From Orychophragmus violaceus (Eukaryota > Streptophyta > Magnoliopsida > Brassicales > Brassicaceae), in the NCBI GenBank assembly GCA_030180135.1, contig CM058232.1, positions 94,228,630-94,292,629 on the forward strand: 64,000 nucleotides of DNA, read 5' to 3'. A program made the translations under genes and the position numbers. Shown here piece by piece: positions 54,590 to 64,000 of this stretch (its first letter is position 1; every line of letters begins with the position of its first letter). A model generated the notes under the pieces. It had not been told where the DNA came from. It saw only the letters and a list, made by a program, of their open reading frames with translations, and ran no database searches.

Positions 54590-57500
54590 AGAAAGCCTGG
54601 ATCAGATTCTATCTATGGGACAACCACCCAAGGTCAACTGGGGTCTTGGTTACTCAGGGGGGAGTTGAATCAAGTTTGACAAAAAGAATGATCAGTTTCA
54701 TCCCAGCCTCAAAGAACAACTCTAAACACATAGAAGAAGTGGGTAGAAGTAGAAACGCTGAGAACATAAAGTCAGTACAAACACAGAAAGGATGTTTTGC
54801 ATGTGGGAAACTTGGACACAAGAAGGAAATGTGCTGGGTGTTTTGGAACATGATATACAAGGCATGGAGATCCAAAAACTGTTACATGGAACCCAAGCAT
54901 CTTGGAATGGTTTGGATTGCTAAGAAAGACTTGTATCCATATTCAAGAACCAGTGAAAGCCAATCTATGGGAAGTGTCAAAGGTGAAGTAGTGTGCAATC
55001 TATCTATGATTAGTAATGTAGCTTACACCTCGGTTGAGAATGAAAAAGGTTGAACCATGTTACTTCGACAGTGGTTGCTCACGTCATATGACTGGGAGTA
55101 ATGATACGTTGGATGAAGTCTCACCCATCAAAGGAGGAAGCGTGACTTTTGGAGATGGCGGTCAAGGAAAGATAGCTGGTGTTCGCAAAATGTACGCTGA
55201 TGGAAAGCCAAAACTGGAGAATGTTTAGCTAGTAAAAGGGTTAAAGGCTAACCTGATAAGCATTTCACAACTGTGTGATGAAGGCTTTAAGGTTGTTTTT
55301 ACCAAAACTGATTGTCAAGCTATATATGACAATGAAAGAGTGATTCTTATAGGAGTAAGAACTGGAAATAATTGCTACATGTGGGAACCAACAGAATAAT
55401 GTCTAAGCTCAGTTGAGTCACAATTAGATCTATGGCACAAGAAACTAGGACACATGAGTGTAAATGGTCTTACTCGACTGGTGAATGCGGAAGTAGTCAG
55501 AGGAATCCCTAAACTAGAGGCCTCAACAAACACAGTATGTAAAGCTTGTTGTCAAGGAAAGCAAGTGAAGGTTCAGCACAAACCACTCAGCGAGATAAGG
55601 TCAAAGAAAGTATTGGAGCTGATTCATATTGATCTTATGGGGCCAGGAAGTCCTGAAAGTATCACCGAAAAGAAGTACATTTTTGTACTTGTGGATGATT
55701 TCTCTAAATTCAATGGGTGAGGTTCCTAAGAGGAAAGTCGGAAGCAGCTGAAAGCTTCAAAATACTGGCTCTGGAACTGAAGATTGATAAAGGTGGAATA
55801 GTTCAGATTAGAAGTGACCACGGAGGAGAATTTCAGAATAATGAGTTTGATAAATTCTGCCAAATGAAAGGGATCAGACACAGGTACTCAGCTCCCCCGA
55901 ACACCTCAATAAAATGGGTTTGTTGAAAGAAAAACAGAACACTGCAAGAAATGGCGAGAGATATGCTACATGGAAATTAAATAGCACCAAGATTTTGGGC
56001 AGAGGCTGTGAACACTGCATGTTACATCATAAACAGAGTTTATGTGAAACCTGGAACGAAGATGACCCCCTATGAAATCTGGAAAGGTAAAACTCCAAAT
56101 CTGAGTTACTTTCATGTCTCTGGATGTGTGTGTTACATCTTGAACGATAAATATCAGCTAGGAAAGTTTGATTCTAAAAGCGATGAAGGAATTTTCTTGG
56201 GTTATGCTAACAACAACTCTGCATTTCGAGTGTACAATCGGAGAACTCGGATGATCAGTGAATCAGTCAATGTTGTGTTTGATGACAGGAACATCTACTG
56301 TTTTGAGGAAATGGTTGAGGAAACAAACTGTGAACAGAACCCCTCTAAGGATGAGTCCTTGACAGAAGTCGTGAATAATGAAGTAAACACAACTAGTGAA
56401 CATCTTAGAAGAACTGGCTTTGGTCAAGTCATACGTGATCACTCAGCAGGTGATGTAATTGGGGATGTCCAAGGTGAAAGGCAAACTCGGCACATGCAGA
56501 TTGACTTTAAAGAAATGGTCAAATTTGCTTGATTCATATCATTTATTAAAACAAAAAAATTGTTCTAGAAGCACTTGATGATGAATATTGGACTCAAGCG
56601 ATGCATGAAGAGCTTGAGCAATTCAACCGACTAGAAGTATGGGATTTAGTCACATGCTCAAGCAACGTGAACGTGGTAGGAACCAAGTGGGTTTACAAAA
56701 ACAAAATAGATGAAAATGGAAATGTTGTCAGGAACAAGGCTCGTCTAGTTGCACAAGGGTACTCACAAATCGAAGGAGTGGATTTTGATGAGACGTTTGC
56801 ACCGGTTGCTAGACTTGAATCAATTCGTTTGTTATTTGGAATCGCGTGTAACTTAAAAATCAAGCTGTATCAGATGGATGTCAAGAGTGCATTTTTAAAT
56901 GGGGTGCTGCAAGAAGAAGTCTATTTAGCACAGCCTAAAGGCTTTGAAGATCCTAAACACCCTACAAGCTTAAAAGAGCTCTCTACGGACTGAAACAAGC
57001 TCCAAGAGCTTGGTATGAGAGATTGGCTCAATTCCTTCTCAAGAGAGGCTTCAAAAGAGGAAATGTGGATAAAACGTTGTTCATCTTTGAAGATTGGTAG
57101 GAATGCTCATAGTGAAAATATATGTAAATGACATTATTTTTGGAGCAACCCGAGAAACATTGATGAATGAGTTTGTTAACACGAGAATTCGAGATGAGCA
57201 TGGTCGGAGAATTAAATTACTTTCTTGGACTTCAAGTTAAGCAGACTGATGAAAGAATCTTTGTAAGTCAAAGTACATATGCTCGTAATCTGATCAAAAG
57301 GTTTGACATGGAAACGTCCAAGATCGCAAAAACCCCTATGAGCACTACGAACAAACTCTACAAAGATGAAGAAGGGGAAAAGGTTGATGAACGACAATAC
57401 CATGCTATGATCAGTAGTCTTCTCTACCTAACTGCTTCACATCCAGACATTTGTTTCAGCGTAGGTCTGTGTGCTAGATATCAGGCTAGTCCTCACATGT

Positions 57501-58054
57501 CGCACTTACTGGCTGTCAAACGTTTTATCAAATACATCTGAGGTACACTGAACTATGGGTTGAGTTACACATCAGATACTAACACGAATCTTGCAGGTTT
57601 TTGTGATGCAGACTGGACAGGATGCTTGGATGATAGAAAAAGTACCTCATGTGGTTGTTTCTATCTTGGAAATAACATGGTCCCATGACACAACAAGAAG
57701 CAGAATTGTGTTTCCTTATCAACCGCTGAAGCTGAATACATTTCACTCGGTAGCTGCTGCACACAGCTCTTGTGGATGAAACAAATACTAAACGACTATG
57801 GTATCACTACTGACTCCTTCTTAGTGCATTGTGACAACAAAAGTGATATTGATATTTCTAAAAATTATGTCCAGCATTCAAGAACCAAACATGTAGATAT
57901 TAGACATCACTTTGTTAGAGACCTGGTAGAGGAGAAACTAGCTATTATAGAACATGTTGCATCTGAGAGACAACTTGCTGGTATATTTACTAAACCTCTG
58001 GATTTCAATAGCTTTTTGTATCTACGAAAGGCTCTTGGAGTCTGTGAGCTTTAA
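54590..58054 (+). pseudogene. Copia D protease-integrase-RT-RNase H
   Basis: A further zinc knuckle (CFACGKLGHKKEMC, about 54800) precedes the protease site CYFDSGCSRHMTG (about 55050). GAG-pre-integrase (LWHKKLGHMSVNGL ... CKACCQGK) and integrase (HIDLMGPGSPE, RSDHGGEFQNNEF) follow. RT has NKARLVAQGYSQIEGVDFDE and YQMDVKSAFLNG, with the catalytic YVDD seen as YVNDI near 57125. RNase H pieces run to the stop at 58052-58054 (RHHFVRDLVEEKLAI ... FTKPLDF). Several stops and frame changes (for example 55053, 55228, 55719, 56991 and 57100-57170) inactivate it. Confidence 0.85.
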
Positions 58055-59175
58055 AGTTGTCTTAACAAGATAACTGAGAGCATGCAACATCACATACCTA
58101 CTGGGGAACACAGATTCAGTCACAAGAAAGAGAGAGAAGCCAATCAATTGACAAAGCCCCATGAAAAAGGTACATCTGAACGATTGCTCACAATGACAAA
58201 CACTCACTTTGGAATAAGTTGTTAAAACAGTTTACATCTAAATGTGATCACTGTTTTGAGTGAGTTCTGGGTCTTGATCAATCACTGTATAATAAGAAGG
58301 ATGGTATGCTTATCTGAGTGAAAGAGTATTACTTAGCAAACAATAAACATAGTCATGATCATAAATATCGAGAACTATATCCAAAGATGAAAGCACCTCA
58401 GATGAGGAAGGTTGTCTAAAAATAAATGATCATGACATTACCATGAAAAATCGTATGAGGATGAAAGCACCTCGGATGGGGAAAGCTGTCAAATATTTTA
58501 ATTTTGCTAAGTTTTCTCCATTCAAGAATGCATCAGTCTAGTCTTTAGATGTCCTCTAGTGTGAAAAATCAGGATCTAGTTAACCCCTTCAGTTGATGCT
58601 TACCTCAGTGGATGGTTCAAATCATCTGGTTGAACATGATGAAAGCATTTTGGCTAAGAAAAGGCTGTCTGTTTTAGCATCCTCTCTTAGTGGAAACTGA
58701 TGAAATGCGGGAATCCTGAAAAATTGTGATGTTCTCCATGCTCTACAAAGGTAAATCCGGTTTGTATATATTGACCTACATTTTTTATTTTATTTTTAAC
58801 TTATCTATGCTAGTTGTTCTCTCACGTACGGATGTTCAAATATTGGCTAGGAGTTGCTCAAGGTCTTTAAGAAATATGTCGATGATATGGTCTCTATGGT
58901 TCTTCGTTTGCTATGGTTACAGTTGTTTTTTAACCATTCTCTTAACGAGCTCATAAGGAAAGGGAAAAATGACTCTGATGTGTGTATTGCTTGTTGGACT
59001 TTAAATATCGTCTCTTAAATAAAACTAAACTAACAATGGGCCCAAAAAAGCCTTATAGGTTTTGTCTGTGTACCAATTTCAGGTTTAAAAAGAGAGAGGG
59101 AATTCTATTCTGAGTCACGCAGCCGCTCTTGTGCTCTAGGTCGAAAATAGCTCCTGCTCTCTTAACAACACATAG
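58055..59175. other. Non-coding spacer of Copia D between pol and the post-pol gene
   Basis: No reading frame of note. It contains repeated GATGAAAGCACCTC-type words (about 58385 and 58460) and GATGAAAGCA again near 58640, a short degenerate internal repeat. Such spacers occur before the extra gene in SIRE-type elements. Confidence 0.55.
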
Positions 59176-60680
59176 ATGTCGACACCTCCTCGTATATCGA
59201 CTCGTTCCCAGACCACGAAGTTGATGATGGATGCCTTTGAAGCTGAACGCCGTTGGAATCAGACGAATTGACCACATGCATTAACACCCACAATTGACTT
59301 GTCTCAAATCTCTACATCGCATGGCTCACGACGCTCAGTCCGACGATTAGGAGGAGCACCTTATGGAGATCAACGCCATCGACCTTCTTGGGAACTCTCG
59401 GATGACTCTCCACTACATGCAGAACCTGTGAGTTGCTCACATCGATATCATCGATCTGTACATGAATCTGAAGGAAGCTCTAAGCGAACTTACCGGGCTG
59501 GAAAGGAACCAGCAACACCATCACCTGAAAGGGATGACTTGAATTCTGATGATGAAGAGCTCACAACTCAACACAAGCCACCGTACTGGGATCTCGAGGA
59601 ACATTATACGATGAATCGAAAAGTGTTCTCGGATCTATTCTTCAAGTATCCGGAGATTTTCTGTGTTAACAAACAACCCATCAATTTCCATTACTCATCT
59701 GATGTAGCCAGAGATCGCTATGCGCAGCTGAAACCTCGAGTTTTTGTCGATCAGAAACTTCTCCAACAAGGGGATTTCAAACTTTATGAGGTACGACAAT
59801 TTGTAGAGAAGGCCGACTGATATATACCGTCATTCATGTGTCATCGTATTATCCCTGGTTAGTTGTGGAATTTATTGCAAATCTGTGTGATTCGGAGGGT
59901 AGAGATGGGTCTCGAGTTGTCTATGTTAGAGGAGAAATGTACGACTTTACTCCTGACCTGATAAAACGGATGTTCTTCACTTCGGATATGAAGCATGGTG
60001 CTGACTGGGATGAGGAAGTTATTGATCAAGCCGTGACCGTGCTTACTGGTGGATGGCGCAAACGATGGGAAGGCATCCAATCCAAGCATTTGCTTCCAAA
60101 ATTTCAAGTTCTCTACAAACTGTGCTGCTCAAACTGGATTCCGAGTTCGAACACGACAACGTTGGTCCGAGAGAGACTTCGATTCTTATACATGCTGCAT
60201 CAAGGAAAACATTTTAATTTCGGACGCTAGGTTATGATCAGATCATGAATATGGCTTACTCACCACAAGCTGACAAAAATATCATTTTTCCAAATTTGAT
60301 CTTTCAGATAATATACTTTCAGAGAGATGTTAATGTGATCTCTGTGGATGGTGCCCCGATAGGATATCCACTCCACATCACACTGGATCCTAAAGCTGGT
60401 CGTGGCTCGGACAATGAAGAAGAAGCACAAGCTCCTAATCTGGAAAAGAACATTGAGAAGACGATTCATGGACTACTTTACATTCAGCATCATATCCGTA
60501 GTATGTGTTCTTTCTGTTTGCCTATATGTACTTATTCATGTTTTTATTGAGTTTGTTTTTGTCCAATGTGTGACCAACTTAGGGGGAGAGTATTCAAAAT
60601 ATCCTAAGTAGGCAGGAAATGACGAATATGACACGGACTATGATGATGAGGCTCGTGCGGAGTTTGACAGAGATGACTAG
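59176..60680 (+). pseudogene. Post-pol gene of Copia D (SIRE-type extra ORF, 'putative plant transposon protein' class)
   Basis: ATG at 59176 (MSTPPRISTRSQTTKL) is in frame with the later segments, apart from a TGA near 59269. A charged, serine-rich N-terminus is followed by EKYP-like FFKYPEIFCVNKQPINFHYS and, after a one-base shift near 59815, a globular region (WLVVEFIANLCDSEGRDGS, VVYVRGEMYDFTPDLIKRMF, GGWRKRWEG, FQVLYKLCCSNWIPSSNTTT). The end (GAPIGYPLHITLDPKAG ... EYDTDYDDEARAEFDRDD) reaches a stop at 60678-60680 and may include an intron near 60500-60600. Extra genes here are often called env-like, but I see no signal peptide or clear membrane segment, so I do not call it an envelope protein. 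Confidence 0.65.
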
Positions 60681-60961
60681 TTGTTACTGGTTGAGCGGAG
60701 TTGTTTCTTTTTGATGTTATGCTTTCGTTCTTTAGGAAGTACTTTTGTTTTTCTCATAACTAATGTATGTCTGCTCTCTATGGGTGTGAGCTTTGGTTGT
60801 TGAATGATTTGAACCTTTTATTTTCTATGATCTAAAATCGGTTATCTAATCTCGATGGTTTGATGATGCTTAAGATGGAACTATCTTGTGTGGTGTATGG
60901 CCGCTTCTTGTTTTTCTCAACAGATTGAGATGGTGCACACATTGAGACAAAAGGGGGAGAA

Positions 60962-61045
60962 TGAAAGCTCAAAGATTTGACGACCATGAGGGTGATACAT
61001 GAGATGATCTGGATCACACGAAACGTGACGTGGCGTACAAGTCAC
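60962..61045 (+). repeat. First 84 bp of the 3' LTR of Copia D, cut by element F
   Basis: TGAAAGCTCAAAG follows the polypurine tract AAAAGGGGGAGAA directly. The sequence ends at 61045 where the LTR of Gypsy element F starts; the last five bases, GTCAC, are the expected target-site duplicate. Confidence 0.65.
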
Positions 61046-61581
61046 TGTGAGATCCGGGATTCACACTAAGAATTTGTATTCGTGGATTTGGACTTTAGGA
61101 TATAGAAATGGTATAGTTTCCTATGAATCAAAGACTTTATTGAGATTGATCGTCGAGATAGAACAAACACAATCGAAAAGAGAGTACAAAGTATAATGAT
61201 CGAGCTATCTAGTCGAAGTGTTCTAAGTTAGGGTTGGAATGTCTTGAGTGAATCGCCACTTCTTCTTTAAATAGTCTCGACTTTGACCTTCTTGTTCCGA
61301 TATTTTGGCCTTGCCTTCATAACGATCTCCGAGATTTACGTGGATCAGTTGAACCGACGAAGACCGAGTTGCTCTATCTCCACGTCGTCTGCTGCCAAGC
61401 TCGAGCTCGATCGCCTCTTACTTCGGCATCGCTTGGGCCTTGTCAAAGTGTCATTCGTTTGGGCCCAACAAATGAATCGGCTCGTCTCTTTATCTTTGAT
61501 CCTGGAACGGGCTCATAAATATGGGCCTTTGTTTTACTTGTTAATGGGCCGGATTTCCTAGAGGGAAATCCAGTACCAACA
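61046..61581 (-). repeat. 3' LTR of Gypsy element F (536 bp)
   Basis: It starts TGTGAGATCCGGGATTCACA and ends AGTACCAACA. It is not alignable by eye with the LTRs at 18791 and 35645, though both begin TGTG. The end is fixed by the purine tract; the start is inferred from the TG dinucleotide and the end of Copia D sequence. Confidence 0.75.
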
Positions 61582-61599
61582 ATAGCCACCCAGCCCATT

Positions 61600-62190
61600 A
61601 ATTTTGACAAGTCGAGGTTAATGGGCGGTGGACGTTCTCGGGAAAACGTGCGCGTGTCTCGGGTGGCGAAAACCTAGTGATTACTTTCGCTCTATCCGTA
61701 GATCTTGCTTCGATCTAACGGCCGAGGATGAGCGTGTGGGACGAGCTGAACTACTTTTTAGCGCGTCGGCAGTCGTGGCGTGTATTTGTTTGAGAATTTC
61801 ATCTCCTACCGTGGATCTGGTCGATCATCAACGACTAAGATTTGACGGTCGCGAAGAGTCTTTTTAGGCTCGTTCTTTCGCTGATGTGACCTAATTATCG
61901 CGCATTCTTAGCCGTCGATCTTAAATCAACGGTTGGGATAAAGAGGAAGCGAGGAGTCCAACCCGTCTCGATTTTCTCAGTAATTAATACGAGCTTGGGA
62001 GTTGTACGGACGATATCTTGCATGATTCCCACTATAGATAATCATACATATTGTCGAAGGTAACCTTTTGCCTTCTCCTTTTTACCCCATTTCTTTCTTG
62101 CTTAAGGTTTTCCTTCATATCTCTTCTGTAGTCAGAAAAAAGTTCTTTCCGGAGATTTTCCATTTTCTTTACTCCGATACATATTTCCTC
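61600..62190. other. Spacer between LTR and antisense gene of element F
   Basis: Non-coding. It probably holds the promoter and leader of the antisense gene, but no certain TATA box was picked. Confidence 0.45.
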
Positions 62191-64000
62191 ATGGCTTCGA
62201 GAGACCCGACGGGAGCGAGTACGAGTGTGGCGGCGGGATCGTTCGGCCCGCACCCGCCGTCTTCGTTAACCGTAAACCACATTCAGCAGTTAAGGGAGCT
62301 TTGCCGGATTCCGCTGGAAGTCGAGATCGTCATCCCTTCTCCGGCGGTGTCCCCCGAAACGGTCGTAGAAGGCTACTGCTGCGCCTCCTACACTTAATTC
62401 GAAAAATGTGGGCTCTTCTTCCCCATTCCCCGCCTCGTTTCCTTAGTGTTGGCCCAGCTCCAGTTGGCGTTTCATCAAATGACGCCAAATTTTGTTCGAT
62501 ACATTATCGGACTTGGAGTCAGGGCCGCGGAGGAGGGGATTGAGTTTGGTCCCGAGGAGCTCATGCGGGTTTGCTCGGTGAAGCAGGATTCTCGCTTTCC
62601 GGGGACGTATCGTCTCTCTCCTCGGTTCAGGAGGATCCTCGACGGTCTTCCGTCGAGGGATGAATGGAAGGGCTGATATTTTTTCTTTAGGATTACCCAT
62701 CATTCGGTCGGAGAATTCGATTGCTCGGTCGTCCCTTCATGGTGGGCTTCCAACGTTGGTAAGACTCTTGGTTTTACTACTCGATCCTTTCTTTTTTTGT
62801 TATCAGTCCGATTCTTGATTGGTTTTAGTCTGTATTACAGAGTTTCCCGAATCGCTTGATTTCAACCCTATTACGGAGGCCTTAATAACCCGACTGAGGA
62901 GGGGTACCGTCAACTGGGACAATTTTACAATGGAGCTCGTGCAGGCTGCTCTGAGGATCGACCTGGGGGAGTTTCCGCGGGGTCGATTTCGGATTTCCCA
63001 GGACCTACCGTCTCCTTCTGCGCCTCCCCGGGCTTCCCCGGTTCGAGCCGTCCGACCTCCGCTTCGTATTATCGAGCGGACAGGAGAAAGTGAGTTGTTT
63101 ATTCGTGATGTTTCGTTCGCCATTATTTGGAAAGGCCTAAACCCTTCTCTTTTTTGATAATTCTACAGGTCGTCCTCCTTTGGGTGAGGGTTTGGACGCT
63201 AGCACTCCGTCTCATGAGAAGTTATCTCGGAGATCGAGGAGTCGCCAAAACGGGAAGGACCCTATGGAATTTGCGAAAAGGGTGAGGGACGGGAGTCTGA
63301 GCAACGCAATCTTTTTTGCCATGTGTGATTCTCCTCTCCCTCCCCCAGTTATTCTTCCGAGCTCCGAGGCCTTCGACGCGGCCGTAGAGACGGGGTAAGT
63401 TCCTTCTTCTCAAGTTGTTGGGGAAGCGGACCCGGTCTCGTTCAGGGAGCCGGCTTTGCGCCGCCCTTTCCCGAATGATTCGAGAGGGCCGAATGGCCAG
63501 CGCAGGGGTGGAAACCTTTCCCCCTCACCGAAGCGTCAGCGGATCGACACGGAGGTGAGCTCGAGTAGATCGAGCGAGGATGTTGGGGCACCGGGTAGCG
63601 CAGCCTATTTATTAAGGCGCTTTAAGCCTACGGGTGTTCGGCTTCCGGCCGTCGGGGACATGGTCCTTGGTGATATGTACACCGAGTTGGCGACAGCCGC
63701 TGGGAAGGTAACAGTTGTACTGCTTTGTTTTTGCTTTTTCTTTGTATGAGAGACTTATCATTCGTGTGCTTATGTAGTTCCTGGAGGCTACGAACGGGCT
63801 CATGGCCCAGTCCGAGCATGAGCTTCGCGGGAGGTTACAAGTAGGCGAGCTTGAGGCCGCCAAGAGGTCGGTGGGTATTTTGATCGCAAAGCTGCAGGAT
63901 TCCTTGGCTCGAGAGGAGGAGCTTGAAAGGAAACTGGCTAGATACGAGGGAATAGAAGCTCGGTTATTGGTTCTCGAGAATCGTGAGGAAGATCTTTCTC
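62191..64000 (+). pseudogene. Antisense spliced ORF of element F, incomplete at window end
   Basis: ATG at 62191 (MASRDPTGASTSVAAG). Inferred exons: 62191-62758, 62841-63089, 63169-63707 and 63778 onward, with GT-AG introns in phases 1, 1 and 0, matching the gene at 19770-22034. Exon 1 has the core FEKCGLFFPIPR ... TPNFVRYIIGLGVRAAEEGI and YRLSPRFRRIL. Exon 2 begins EFPESLDFNP. Exon 4 starts FLEATNGLMAQSEHELR and continues as a coiled coil. Stops lie at about 62395 (before FEKC) and 62674 (after EWKG), and a frame change is needed near 63400-63456, so this copy is also broken. Function is unknown. Confidence 0.75.

Larger units (their letters stand above)
45853..61045 (+). mobile_element. SIRE-like Copia retrotransposon D, 5' truncated, with two later insertions
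   Basis: It begins inside gag (no 5' LTR, lost at the junction with E), continues after the insertion of Copia C through gag, protease, integrase, RT and RNase H to 58054, then a 1.1-kb spacer, an extra post-pol gene (59176-60680), a polypurine tract (AAAAGGGGGAGAA, up to 60961) and 84 bp of the 3' LTR starting TGAAAGCTC at 60962. There it is cut by Gypsy element F. A post-pol gene is typical of the SIRE/Endovir lineage of Copia. Confidence 0.85.
61046..64000 (-). mobile_element. Second Tat-type Gypsy element (F), 3' end only, runs off window
   Basis: A 3' LTR (61046-61581) is followed on the inside by a purine-rich minus-strand tract (AATGGGCTGGGTGGCTAT, 61582-61599) and an antisense spliced gene from 62191 to the window end. 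This is the same arrangement as at 18791-22034. Gag and pol would lie to the right of the window. It is inserted in the 3' LTR of Copia D. Confidence 0.85.

Noticed and set aside
59176..60680. Envelope protein
   Set aside because: Position fits the term env-like, but no signal peptide or membrane segment is visible.

Overview
This is plant nuclear DNA, most likely from a Brassicaceae species close to Arabidopsis. The evidence is an intron-rich PRAF-type (PH, RCC1, FYVE, BRX) gene, a mitoferrin-like carrier remnant just downstream of it, a BAHD acyltransferase, and several families of plant LTR retrotransposons stacked inside one another. Only about 5-6 kb looks like host gene space. From memory, the PRAF-like gene At5g42140 and a mitoferrin-like gene (At5g42130) are neighbours in A. 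thaliana, so the 13.8-18.3 kb stretch looks like a syntenic island in repeat-rich DNA.

Layout: 1-4292, 5' part of a minus-strand Copia element (A) cut by the window edge and inserted in a decayed hAT transposase (4293-6235). 6445-7342, a foldback-type element with about 275-bp terminal inverted repeats. 7343-13400, mostly non-coding, with a tandemly duplicated Copia fragment (9.3-10.4 kb) and the 3' end of another Copia element (11.5-12.35 kb). 13856-17938, the PRAF-like gene in nine coding exons. 18163-18300, a mitoferrin-like remnant. 18791-36141, a Tat-type Gypsy element (minus strand, flanking repeat GATAG) whose protease region is split by Copia element B (26651-33171, flanking repeat TATAG). 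36271-37648, a BAHD acyltransferase gene with one frameshift. 38874-45852, decayed plus-strand Copia element E with a 1.2-kb solo LTR inside it. 45853-61045, plus-strand SIRE-like Copia element D carrying an extra post-pol gene; it is split in gag by Copia element C (46861-54150, flanking repeat GAGAA) and cut in its 3' LTR by a second Tat-type Gypsy element (F, 61046 to the window end).

Two observations stand out. First, a double-palindrome module, two copies of a motif close to TGTGTCGATCGACACA with centres 21-23 bp apart (mostly 21), recurs in the LTRs and leaders of A, B and C and in the unrelated Athila-like solo LTR. In each LTR it lies upstream of a TATA-like box, as a promoter-proximal regulatory site would. 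Second, both Tat-type elements carry an antisense gene between pol and the 3' LTR. It has three introns at the same places and phases (1, 1, 0) in the two elements, so it was a selected, spliced gene although each copy here has stops.

The youngest events are the Gypsy element at 18791-36141 (one LTR difference seen in 497 bp) and Copia B inside it (three in 690 bp). Both are coding-defective, B through loss of the whole RNase H region, which suggests they moved using proteins supplied by other copies. LTR differences were counted by eye.
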